A program made the translations under genes and the position numbers. Shown piece by piece: positions 1 to 4,632 of a stretch of 5,109 bases of DNA. Numbering within the stretch: position 1 is the first letter of the stretch; the number at the start of each line of letters is the position of its first letter. The notes under the pieces were generated by a model. The model was not told the DNA's origin. It made no database searches and saw only the letters and a list, made by a program, of their open reading frames with translations. The DNA is from Solirubrobacterales bacterium (GTDB lineage Bacteria > Actinomycetota > Thermoleophilia > Solirubrobacterales > Solirubrobacteraceae), in assembly GCA_017354065.1 (NCBI GenBank), contig JAFMRN010000195.1, forward strand, positions 1 to 5,109. The letters run 5' to 3'.

Positions 1-504
1 GCCGCGCTGCTGTCGCGGCTGGAGCGCCTCGAACAGGGGAGCGTCACACCGCCGGAGGTCGAGCCGGCGGCGAAACGGGAGACCCCGCCGGAGCCGGAGC
101 CGGAACCTGCGCCGACGCCACTTCCGGCCGGCGGAACTCAAAGTCCGCCGGCCGACCTGGCGCAGATCAAGCAGCTGTGGCCGGCCGTGGTGGAGATCGT
201 GCGGGGGCAGAACGGGATGCTCGCGGGGATGCTCGCAAGCGCTCAGCCGCTGGGGACGTCGGGCGGTGAGCTCGTACTCGGGCTGCCGGCCAACGCGGCG
301 TTCTTCAAGCGCAAGGTCGAGCAGTCAGAGCACATGCGCACGGCGGCCGAGGCGGTGCGCAACGTGACCGGCGCGCAGCTGACGCTGCGCTATGAGCTGA
401 CCGACGCAGAGCCGGCGGCCGCGGCGGATGACAAGCTTTCAGATGAGGAGCTCGTGCGCCGTTTTGTCGAGGAGTTCGACGCCAAAGAGATCGAGGAGAC
501 CTAG
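1..504 (+). CDS. dnaX: DNA polymerase III subunit gamma/tau, C-terminal part (5' truncated by window)
   Basis: The reading frame is open from the first base and ends at TAG 502-504, giving the last 167 residues of a longer protein. The AAA+ ATPase core lies outside the window. What is visible is a short helical stretch ending in LLSRLERLE (residues 3-10), then a Pro/Glu-rich linker (about residues 16-52), then a folded domain from about 53 to 132 with KQLWPAVVEIVR, a Leu/Gly-rich strand pair (ELVLGLPANAAFFK) and a helix with HMRTAAEAVRNVTG. It ends in an acidic tail, SDEELVRRFVEEFDAKE. This domain order is typical of the C-terminal region of actinobacterial DnaX. In known systems DnaX loads the sliding clamp and, in its long form, tethers polymerase and helicase. 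I see no slippery A-rich frameshift site in this part. The next gene, ybaB, begins at the base after the stop, a standard dnaX-ybaB-recR arrangement that supports the call. An internal ATG-like start at 187 is not the true start because the frame continues upstream. Confidence 0.9.
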   Translation, partial: AALLSRLERLEQGSVTPPEVEPAAKRETPPEPEPEPAPTPLPAGGTQSPPADLAQIKQLWPAVVEIVRGQNGMLAGMLASAQPLGTSGGELVLGLPANAAFFKRKVEQSEHMRTAAEAVRNVTGAQLTLRYELTDAEPAAAADDKLSDEELVRRFVEEFDAKEIEET

Positions 505-849
505 ATGCCACCGCAGCCGAACATGAACCAGATGATGAAGCAGGTCCAGAAGGTCCAGGCCGATATCGCCAAGGCCCAGGAGGCGCTGAAGGACGAGACA
601 GTCACCGCGGCGGTCGGCGGCGGGGTGGTCAGCGTTGAGGTCACCGGCGACCTGGAGTTCAAGTCGCTGACGATCAAGCCCGAGGCCGTGGACCCCGACG
701 ATCCGGAGATGCTCTCGGACATGGTGCTCGCGGCTGTCAATGAGGGCCTGCGCAAGGCCCAGGAGATGGCCTCACAACGGCTTGAGGCCGCCGCGGGTCC
801 GCTCGGTGGCGCCGGCGGCATGGGCGGCCTGGGAATTCCAGGTTTGTAG
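505..849 (+). CDS. ybaB: YbaB/EbfC family nucleoid-associated protein
   Basis: This 114-residue protein has the usual length and layout of the YbaB/EbfC family. It starts with a Met/Gln-rich helix (MNQMMKQVQKVQADIAKAQEAL, seen in pieces at residues 7-28). The central strands follow (VTAAVGGGVVSVEVTGDLEFKSL, about 33-55), then the family's IKPEAVDPDDPEMLSDMVLAAVNEGLRKA region (about 57-85). It ends in a Gly-rich tail (residues 99-114) of the kind often seen in this family. Family members are small dimers that bind DNA without strong sequence specificity and coat the nucleoid; a role in recombination or repair is suggested mainly by linkage to recR. The ATG at 505 is preceded by GAGGAG at 493-498, six bases away, which fixes the start; Met7 is a weaker alternative. 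The start directly abuts the dnaX stop, so translation is probably coupled. Product identity is secure, exact cellular function less so. Confidence 0.93.
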   Translation: MPPQPNMNQMMKQVQKVQADIAKAQEALKDETVTAAVGGGVVSVEVTGDLEFKSLTIKPEAVDPDDPEMLSDMVLAAVNEGLRKAQEMASQRLEAAAGPLGGAGGMGGLGIPGL

Positions 850-1449
850 TTGTACGCCGCACCGCTCCAGCGCCTGATCGGGGAGCTGTCAAAACTTCCC
901 GGGATCGGCACCCGTACCGCCCAGCGGCTGGCCTTCCACATCCTGCGCGTCCAGGATGAGGACGCTTACGCGCTGGCGCTGGCGATCCGCGAGGTGAAGG
1001 AGAAGATCGGGCTGTGTGAGGAGTGCTTCAACCTGGCTGAGGGGCCGCGCTGCCCGATCTGCCAGGACGCGCGGCGTGACCCGACGCTGCTGTGCGTCGT
1101 CGAGGAGCCCGCTGACGTGTTCCCGATCGAACGCACGCACGAATGGAGCGGGCGCTACCACGTGCTCGGCGGCGCGCTGTCCCCGATCGACGCGGTCGAT
1201 GAGGAGGACTTGAAGATCGCCGAGCTGTATGACCGGGTGCAGCGCGACGGCGTCAAAGAGGTCGTGGTCGCGACCAACCCGACCACCACCGGGGAGGCGA
1301 CCGCGCTGCACGTTGCCGCCGGGATCCACCAGCGCGCGGCGCACGTGAACGTCACGCGGCTGGCCTCCGGGTTGCCGGTGGGTGCGGATTTGGAGTACGC
1401 GGACGAGCTGACCTTGGGGCGGGCGTTTGCGGGGCGCCGGACGCTGTAG
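850..1449 (+). CDS. recR: Recombination mediator protein RecR (TTG start)
   Basis: The 199-residue product matches RecR in length and domain order. A helix-hairpin-helix lies at about 16-32 (LPGIGTRTAQRLAFHIL). A four-cysteine zinc finger follows, with Cys56, Cys59, Cys68 and Cys71 (CEEC...CPIC). The Toprim domain spans about 79-174, beginning LLCVVEEPADV and including HVLGGALSPIDAV and the ATNPTTTGEAT segment. The C-terminal signature LASGLPVGADLEYADELTLGRAFAGRR is intact. RecR works with RecO (and RecF) to load RecA on single-stranded DNA coated with SSB at gaps. The start is a TTG at 850, immediately after the ybaB TAG; it gives the family-typical N-terminus Met-Tyr-x-x-Pro-Leu-Gln-x-Leu-Ile, and no ATG or GTG lies nearby. 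The upstream Shine-Dalgarno match is weak (AGG at 840-842), so translation probably depends on coupling to ybaB. No key residue is missing. Confidence 0.96.
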   Translation: MYAAPLQRLIGELSKLPGIGTRTAQRLAFHILRVQDEDAYALALAIREVKEKIGLCEECFNLAEGPRCPICQDARRDPTLLCVVEEPADVFPIERTHEWSGRYHVLGGALSPIDAVDEEDLKIAELYDRVQRDGVKEVVVATNPTTTGEATALHVAAGIHQRAAHVNVTRLASGLPVGADLEYADELTLGRAFAGRRTL

Positions 1450-1494
1450 AGGGTGCCGGAGCGGCCATGTGGCCGCGTAGGCGGGCCCCTCTTT
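1448..1494 (+). terminator. Probable intrinsic terminator between recR and lysC
   Basis: The recR stop codon runs straight into nested inverted repeats. The outer stem pairs AGAGGG (1448-1453) with CCCTCT (1487-1492). A middle GCC (1455-1457) pairs with GGC (1480-1482), and a perfect inner stem pairs GCGGCC (1461-1466) with GGCCGC (1471-1476) around an ATGT loop. The 3' side ends in CTCTTT, a short, imperfect T tract. This could end the dnaX-ybaB-recR transcript. Because the T tract is short, partial termination or read-through into lysC is possible. Confidence 0.55.
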
Positions 1495-1498
1495 CATC

Positions 1499-1504
1499 TA
1501 GTCT
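1499..1504 (+). promoter_or_regulatory. Possible -10 element for lysC-asd
   Basis: TAGTCT fits the TAnnnT form of a -10 hexamer and ends nine bases before the lysC ATG, just after the hairpin. If used, it would make a transcript with almost no leader, which would explain the lack of a good ribosome binding site before lysC (only CGGA at 1506-1509, four bases away). There is no convincing -35 element, and TAnnnT occurs often by chance, so this is tentative. Confidence 0.25.
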
Positions 1505-1513
1505 GCGGACCCG

Positions 1514-2779
1514 ATGCCCAACACGGTCGTGATGAAGTTCGGCGGCACATCGGTCGCCGACGCACAACGGATCAAGCGCGCCGCGCAGCGGATCGTCGCC
1601 CAGCGCGAGGCCGGCAAGCGCGTGGTCGCCGTGCTGTCCGCGCGCGGGCACACCACCGATGAGCTGATCAACGCCGCCTACGAGGTCTCCGCGCACCCGG
1701 ATCCGCGCGAGATGGACATGCTGCTGTCCACCGGTGAGCGCCAGAGCTGCGCGCTGTGCGCGATGGTGATCAACGACCTGGGACACAAGGCGATCTCTCT
1801 GACCGGCTCCCAGGCGGGGATCGTGACCGACACCTCGCACACGCGGGCCAGGATCGTCGATGTGAAGGCAGACCGCATCCGGGAGGCGCTGGCAGAGGAC
1901 AAGGTCGTGCTGGTCGCGGGCTTCCAGGGCGTCTCGACGACCAAGGACGTGACGACGCTGGGACGGGGCGGGTCCGACACCACCGCCGTGGCGCTGGCGG
2001 CGGCTGTCAAGGCCGAGGTCTGTGAGATCTACACGGACGTGTCCGGCGTTTACAGCGCCGACCCGCGGATCGTGCCCGAAGCGCGCAAGCTCCACACCGT
2101 GTCGTTTGAGGAGATGCTGGAGATGGCGTCCTCCGGCGCGAAGGTTCTGCAGCTGCGCAGCGTCGAATATGCGCGAACGCACGGCGTCAGCCTGCACTGT
2201 CGCTCAAGCTTTGGCGACGCGCCAGGTACCGTAGTCGTCGACGAGGAGCAGACCGTGGAGAACCCGCTGATCACATCCGTTGTGCACTCGGTTGACGAGG
2301 CACTGATCACCCTGACCGGCGTCCCGGACCGCCCGGGCGCGGCCGCGTCGATCTTCACCGCGCTGGCGGAAGCCGGCGTCAACGTCGACACGATCGTGCA
2401 GAACGAGCCGAAGGGTGACGGCGTCGTGGCCGAGGTCTCCTTCACGCTGTCCACCGACGACCTGGCAGCGGCCGAGGCGGCGCTCGGTCCGATCCGCGCG
2501 GACCTGGAGCTGGCCGGGGTTGAGGTCGACCCGGACGTCGGCAAGGTCTCGATCATCGGTGCCGGCATGCGCTCACACCCGGGTGTTGCCGCCAAGGTCT
2601 TCCAGGTGCTGGCCGAGGAGGAGATCAACATCGAGATCATTCACACCTCGCCGATCAAGATCACGACGCTGATCCGCGCCGACCAGGTGCCCGAGGCCGT
2701 CCGCGCGCTGCACAAGGCCTTCAACCTGTCAGTCGAGGACGTCCAGGCCGAGGGCGGGTTCGCGGAGCAGAGCCGATGA
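1514..2779 (+). CDS. lysC: Aspartate kinase (aspartokinase), alpha subunit
   Basis: This enzyme phosphorylates aspartate with ATP to give 4-phospho-aspartate, the entry step to lysine, diaminopimelate, threonine and methionine. The 421-residue protein has the family's KFGGTSV motif at 8-14, the STGERQS segment at 72-78, the GFQGVSTTKDVTTLGRGGSDTT region (residues 136-157, the substrate and nucleotide site) and the TDVSGVYSADPRIV motif at 174-187. Two ACT domains follow, at about 265-335 (LITLTGVPDRPGAAASIF, VNVDTIVQNE) and about 344-410 (KVSIIGAGMRSHPGVAAKVF, INIEIIHTSPIKITTLI). The length and the two-ACT layout match the heteromeric, lysine/threonine feedback-inhibited actinobacterial type, in which a beta subunit is made from an internal start; a strong candidate for that start is present (see the separate entry). 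The ATG at 1514 gives the correct N-terminus MPNTVVMKFGG. The stop overlaps the asd start by four bases. No lysine riboswitch is visible in the short upstream gap. Confidence 0.96.
   Translation: MPNTVVMKFGGTSVADAQRIKRAAQRIVAQREAGKRVVAVLSARGHTTDELINAAYEVSAHPDPREMDMLLSTGERQSCALCAMVINDLGHKAISLTGSQAGIVTDTSHTRARIVDVKADRIREALAEDKVVLVAGFQGVSTTKDVTTLGRGGSDTTAVALAAAVKAEVCEIYTDVSGVYSADPRIVPEARKLHTVSFEEMLEMASSGAKVLQLRSVEYARTHGVSLHCRSSFGDAPGTVVVDEEQTVENPLITSVVHSVDEALITLTGVPDRPGAAASIFTALAEAGVNVDTIVQNEPKGDGVVAEVSFTLSTDDLAAAEAALGPIRADLELAGVEVDPDVGKVSIIGAGMRSHPGVAAKVFQVLAEEEINIEIIHTSPIKITTLIRADQVPEAVRALHKAFNLSVEDVQAEGGFAEQSR
2243..2257 (+). promoter_or_regulatory. Internal ribosome binding site and GTG start of the aspartokinase beta subunit
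   Basis: Inside lysC, GAGGAG (2243-2248) is followed six bases later by an in-frame GTG (2255-2257, Val248 of the full protein). The motif and spacing are identical to those at the ybaB start in this same window (GAGGAG 493-498, ATG 505). The site lies in the linker just before the first ACT domain, which is where internal beta starts lie in Corynebacterium and Bacillus aspartokinases. The hexamer also encodes Glu-Glu, so it could be coding bias alone. Confidence 0.6.
2255..2779 (+). CDS. lysC: Aspartokinase beta subunit (internal in-frame translation product of lysC)
   Basis: Starting at the internal GTG, this product would be 174 residues long and contain only the two ACT domains that correspond to residues 248-421 of the alpha chain. 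From knowledge of Corynebacterium glutamicum, whose beta subunit is about 172 residues of a 421-residue alpha chain, such a subunit pairs with alpha in an alpha2beta2 enzyme and forms the lysine/threonine binding sites at the alpha-beta ACT interfaces. The size, the position before the first ACT domain and the spaced GAGGAG all agree with this. It is not proven from sequence, because a genome with many Glu codons will show GAGGAG often; the correct in-frame start at the right distance in the right linker is what raises confidence. Confidence 0.55.
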   Translation: MENPLITSVVHSVDEALITLTGVPDRPGAAASIFTALAEAGVNVDTIVQNEPKGDGVVAEVSFTLSTDDLAAAEAALGPIRADLELAGVEVDPDVGKVSIIGAGMRSHPGVAAKVFQVLAEEEINIEIIHTSPIKITTLIRADQVPEAVRALHKAFNLSVEDVQAEGGFAEQSR

Positions 2780-3783
2780 CCCGAATTGCAGTCGTAGGCG
2801 CCACCGGCGCGGTCGGCGCGGTGATGCTCCAGTGCCTGGCTGAGCGCGGGCTCGACTCCGAACTGACGCTGTTCGCGAGCGAGCGCTCAGCTGGGCGCGT
2901 GATCGACGGGCGCACCGTGGTCGCGCTAAACGACCAGGCGGACCTGAGCGGTTTTGACATCGCGCTGTTCTCCGCGGGGGCTTCAACCTCAAAGGCGTGG
3001 GCGCCGCGGTTCGTCGAGGCCGGGGCCGTGGTGGTCGACAACTCCTCGGCGTTCCGGCGCGATCCCGAGGTGCCGCTGGTGGTCGCCGAGGTGAACCCCC
3101 ACGCCCTGGACGCTCACAAGGGCCTGGTAGCGAACCCCAACTGCTCAACCATGCAGCTGATGGTGGCTCTCGCGCCGATCCAGCGCGCGGCCGGGATCGA
3201 GCGGTTGATCGTCTCCACTTACCAGTCGGTGTCCGGCACCGGGCAGAAGGCACTTGAAGCGCTGGACGCGGAGGCGGCCGCTTCACTCGCGGGTCAGCCC
3301 GCGCCGGCGCCGGCGGTCTACCCGGACACGATTGCCTTCAACGTGATTGGCGCGGCTGGTTCGTTCCCGGACGGCTCACTCGACACGGATGAGGAGCTGA
3401 AGATGATGTTCGAGACGCGCAAGATCCTGGAGGACGATCAGATCGGCGTGGCGGTCACCTGCGTGCGCGTGCCGGTCCGGGTCGGCCACTCAGAGTCCGT
3501 CAACGTCCAGACACGTGAGCCGCTGAGCATCGAGCGCGTGAACGAGTTGCTGGCCGCGGCGCCGGGGCTGGTCCTTGAACAGGTTCCCTCACCGCTGCGC
3601 TCGGAGGCCAGGGACGAGGTGTTCGTCGGGCGCGTCCGGGACGACCCGACGCACCCGCGGGCCTTCAGCATGTTCGTTGTCGCCGACAACCTGCGCAAGG
3701 GCGCGGCGACCAACACAGTGCAGATCGCTGAGGCGCTGATCAGCCGTGGGCTGATCCGCTCCGCAGCTCACGTCGCGTCTTGA
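2776..3783 (+). CDS. asd: Aspartate-semialdehyde dehydrogenase
   Basis: This enzyme reduces 4-phospho-aspartate with NADPH to aspartate 4-semialdehyde, the branch point to lysine/diaminopimelate and to homoserine. The 335-residue protein has the usual length. The nucleotide-binding loop is GATGAVG at residues 8-14, DNSSAFR lies at 88-94, and the catalytic cysteine is Cys123 in NPNCST. SVSGTGQKAL follows at 151-160, and RVPVRVGHSE at 231-240 includes the catalytic base His238. Near the C-terminus, VVADNLRKGAATNTVQ (301-316) is the conserved cofactor and interface segment. The ATG overlaps the lysC stop (ATGA, 2776-2779), with GGAG at 2764-2767 eight bases upstream, so the two enzymes of consecutive steps are co-transcribed and translationally coupled. 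The last 44 bases overlap the convergent minus-strand regulator gene, and no terminator can be seen directly after the stop. All catalytic residues are present. Confidence 0.96.
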   Translation: MTRIAVVGATGAVGAVMLQCLAERGLDSELTLFASERSAGRVIDGRTVVALNDQADLSGFDIALFSAGASTSKAWAPRFVEAGAVVVDNSSAFRRDPEVPLVVAEVNPHALDAHKGLVANPNCSTMQLMVALAPIQRAAGIERLIVSTYQSVSGTGQKALEALDAEAAASLAGQPAPAPAVYPDTIAFNVIGAAGSFPDGSLDTDEELKMMFETRKILEDDQIGVAVTCVRVPVRVGHSESVNVQTREPLSIERVNELLAAAPGLVLEQVPSPLRSEARDEVFVGRVRDDPTHPRAFSMFVVADNLRKGAATNTVQIAEALISRGLIRSAAHVAS

Positions 3784-4402
3784 CGCCGAGCTTGCGGTAG
3801 ACCCGGCGCACGTGCGTACGTACGGTCTCAACGCCGATCCCGAGCTCCAGGGCGATCTCCCCGTTGGCGCGGCCGGTCTGGAGCAGCCCCAGCACCTCTG
3901 CCTCACGCATGGTCAGCAGGTCCGGTCCGGTGGCGGGGGCGGCCTCGAGGATGCCGGAGGGCATCACCTGGAGCCCACGGGAGGCGAGATGGATCGCGTG
4001 GAGCACGTCGCGCGCCTCGGTGTTCTTGGCCAGGCAGGCGGTGGCGCCGAAGGATAGGAGCTGGCGGCACTCGGTCGTGTCGGGACGGTTGGCCAGAACC
4101 AGCAGGTGCGTGTCATGGAACTGGTTGTGAAGGTCGCGCAGCTCCTGGGCGGAGGCGAGTGAGCCGAAGTTGAGGACCGCCACATCCGGCTGGGTGTCCG
4201 TCAATGCGGGCACCAGTCCGCTGTGGGGGACGTCGGTTGCGACCACGTTGAGGCTGGCGTCGCCGTCTATCAGCGTCTTCAGGCCGAGACCGGTGATGTC
4301 CTCGAACTGGGCCAGCAGCACGGAGATCGGAGGTCGGCCTGGTAGTGCAGGAGAGACGGGGGCCATCCCGTAAGGGTACTCGACGGGTGATGCCGGTGTC
4401 AC
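3740..4402 (-). CDS. NarL/LuxR-type DNA-binding regulator with a degenerate receiver domain
   Basis: The 220-residue product has a NarL/FixJ layout. A receiver-like domain spans about 26-145, and a C-terminal LuxR-type helix-turn-helix about 161-212 (LTMREAEVLGLLQTGRANGEIA, VETVRTHVRRVYRKLGVKTRREL). The helix-turn-helix is well conserved and should bind DNA. The receiver looks inactive for phosphorylation. An ungapped alignment with canonical receivers puts Gln32-Phe33 where the acidic Asp pair belongs, Asn78 (PDVAVLNF) at the phosphoacceptor Asp, and Ala104 at the switch Thr/Ser; only the conserved Lys126 remains. It is therefore probably controlled by ligand, partner protein or abundance. 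The longest frame starts with GTG at 4402, but AAGAAGG directly abuts it with no spacing. Met13 (ATG, 4366-4364) is a credible alternative giving 208 residues, with a possible leaderless promoter. The gene converges on asd, and its stop lies 44 bases inside asd. No sensor kinase is adjacent; target genes are unknown. Confidence 0.85.
   Translation of the reverse strand: MTPASPVEYPYGMAPVSPALPGRPPISVLLAQFEDITGLGLKTLIDGDASLNVVATDVPHSGLVPALTDTQPDVAVLNFGSLASAQELRDLHNQFHDTHLLVLANRPDTTECRQLLSFGATACLAKNTEARDVLHAIHLASRGLQVMPSGILEAAPATGPDLLTMREAEVLGLLQTGRANGEIALELGIGVETVRTHVRRVYRKLGVKTRRELRSGSAHG
4373..4402 (-). promoter_or_regulatory. Possible leaderless promoter for the LuxR-type regulator (start at Met13)
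   Basis: On the minus strand, GTGACA (4402-4397) matches five of six bases of a -35 TTGACA. After an 18-base spacer comes TACCCT (4378-4373), a TAnnnT-type -10 box. The ATG of Met13 begins seven bases after the end of that box, the expected distance for transcription starting at the A of the start codon. If correct, the GTG at 4402 is part of the promoter, not a start codon. The -10 match is only three of six bases. Confidence 0.35.
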
Positions 4403-4440
4403 CCTTCTTGGGTCACCCGGGGTGCTCCGAAGATCACCCC
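4385..4440. repeat. GGGTGA/TCACCC hexamer cluster, possible operator
   Basis: The hexamer TCACCC occurs three times on the plus strand (4399-4404, 4413-4418, 4434-4439), and its complement GGGTGA lies at 4385-4390. The first pair forms an inverted repeat with an 8-base spacer over the proposed -35 region. The direct copies start 14 and then 21 bases apart. GGGGTG (4419-4424) and CACCCC (4435-4440) also form a 6-bp inverted repeat. Repeated short half-sites in direct and inverted order are the usual form of NarL/LuxR-type binding sites, so autoregulation by the adjacent gene is a reasonable guess. G-rich hexamers are commoner by chance in high-GC DNA. Confidence 0.4.
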
Positions 4441-4508
4441 TCTCAGGGGACGCGATTCCGGTGTGTAAAGGGGATCATTCTTTCCACGGCAACCGGAGGC
4501 TGCCAGCA

Positions 4509-4546
4509 GAACTTGAAGCTTGAACTTCCTTCTTGGACTTGAACTT
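4509..4546 (+). repeat. GAACTT / CTTGAACTT direct repeats
   Basis: GAACTT occurs at 4509-4514, 4522-4527 and 4541-4546. The longer CTTGAACTT is present exactly at 4519-4527 and 4538-4546, a 19-base period. The related ACTTGAA occurs at 4511-4517 and 4537-4543. A complementary AGTTC lies just downstream at 4556-4560, so each copy could in principle pair with it as RNA. The repeats lie 23 or more bases before a terminator stem. Whether they are protein-binding sites, RNA-structure elements or chance is not known. Confidence 0.45.
4513..4542 (+). CDS. Possible 9-codon leader peptide (speculative)
   Basis: A TTG at 4513 begins a nine-codon frame reading LKLELPSWT (Met for the first residue if used as a start), ending at TGA 4540-4542. 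GGAGG at 4495-4499 lies 13 bases upstream, farther than ideal. It deserves mention only because it sits 26 bases before a terminator that precedes a gene, the layout of an attenuator. There is no run of a single regulatory amino acid codon apart from three Leu codons, and a chance frame is the more likely explanation. Confidence 0.12.
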   Translation: MKLELPSWT

Positions 4547-4568
4547 GGTCGGGACAGTTCAGGGGTTG

Positions 4569-4610
4569 CGACGGGCGAGGCATTTGGGGATGCCTCGCCC
4601 GTCGTCTTTT
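4569..4610 (+). terminator. Strong intrinsic terminator, plus strand
   Basis: CGACGGGCGAGGCAT (4569-4583) is perfectly complementary to ATGCCTCGCCCGTCG (4590-4604), a 15-bp stem with the six-base loop TTGGGG. It is followed at once by TCTTTT (4605-4610). There is no T tract on the opposite strand, so it acts rightward only. The nearest plus-strand gene upstream is asd, about 790 bases away beyond the minus-strand regulator; the next gene starts 22 bases downstream. It may end a long asd 3' UTR, a small RNA, or an attenuated leader. Confidence 0.85.
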
Positions 4611-4619
4611 AACCGTTGG

Positions 4620-4625
4620 TAGCGT
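4620..4625 (+). promoter_or_regulatory. Possible -10 box for leaderless transcription of the hydrolase
   Basis: TAGCGT fits the TAnnnT -10 form and ends seven bases before the hydrolase ATG at 4633. No Shine-Dalgarno sequence is present (the bases before ATG are CCGCCGC), which is consistent with a leaderless mRNA, a common arrangement in Actinomycetota. A -35 element would have to lie within the terminator stem and none is recognisable. Confidence 0.35.
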
Positions 4626-4632
4626 CCGCCGC

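Larger units (their letters stand above)
4441..4568. other. Non-coding stretch between the regulator and the hydrolase
   Basis: No convincing protein gene occupies this stretch. Its base composition is less GC-rich than the flanking genes, especially at 4505-4550. It contains the GAACTT repeats described separately and GGAGG at 4495-4499, which lies in the loop of a small GGCA/TGCC hairpin (4488-4491 with 4501-4504). It also holds a 5-bp GAACT/AGTTC pairing (4541-4545 with 4556-4560). I do not recognise any known riboswitch family, T-box or tRNA here. The stretch leads directly into a strong rightward terminator, so it could be the body of a small RNA, an attenuated leader, or simply a spacer. 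Confidence 0.5.

Noticed and set aside
1..504. Programmed frameshift site for gamma/tau in dnaX
   Set aside because: No A-rich slippery heptamer with a downstream stem is visible in this part of the gene; it could lie upstream of the window.
501..941. Minus-strand 146-residue open frame opposite ybaB
   Set aside because: Ser/Ala/Pro-rich translation without motifs; opposite a confident gene.
889..1497. Minus-strand 202-residue open frame opposite recR
   Set aside because: Antisense to an intact recR with all motifs; no recognisable domain or ribosome binding site.
1352..2197. Minus-strand 281-residue open frame opposite lysC
   Set aside because: Arg/His/Gly-rich composition with no motif, lying across well-conserved recR and lysC codons; a shadow frame typical of high-GC DNA.
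2050..2640. Minus-strand 196-residue Ser/Thr-rich open frame opposite the lysC ACT domains
   Set aside because: Composition is explained by the reverse complement of lysC codons; no domain visible.
2729..3286. Minus-strand 185-residue open frame opposite asd
   Set aside because: Pro/Arg-rich shadow of asd; no start signal or motif.
4441..4469. TTTACA (4469-4464, minus strand) as a -35 element for the regulator
   Set aside because: At 16-19 base spacing no acceptable -10 hexamer follows; the GTGACA/TACCCT pair closer to the gene is a better candidate.
4411..4470. Possible TPP riboswitch, suggested by CTGAGA on the minus strand near GGGGTG
   Set aside because: The remaining conserved TPP elements are absent and the CTGAGA is explained by a small CCCC/GGGG hairpin.
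4345..4542. Plus-strand 65-residue frame running from inside the regulator's 5' end into the intergenic region
   Set aside because: No family resemblance and no ribosome binding site; crosses the regulator's promoter repeats. Only its last nine codons are mentioned as a speculative leader peptide.
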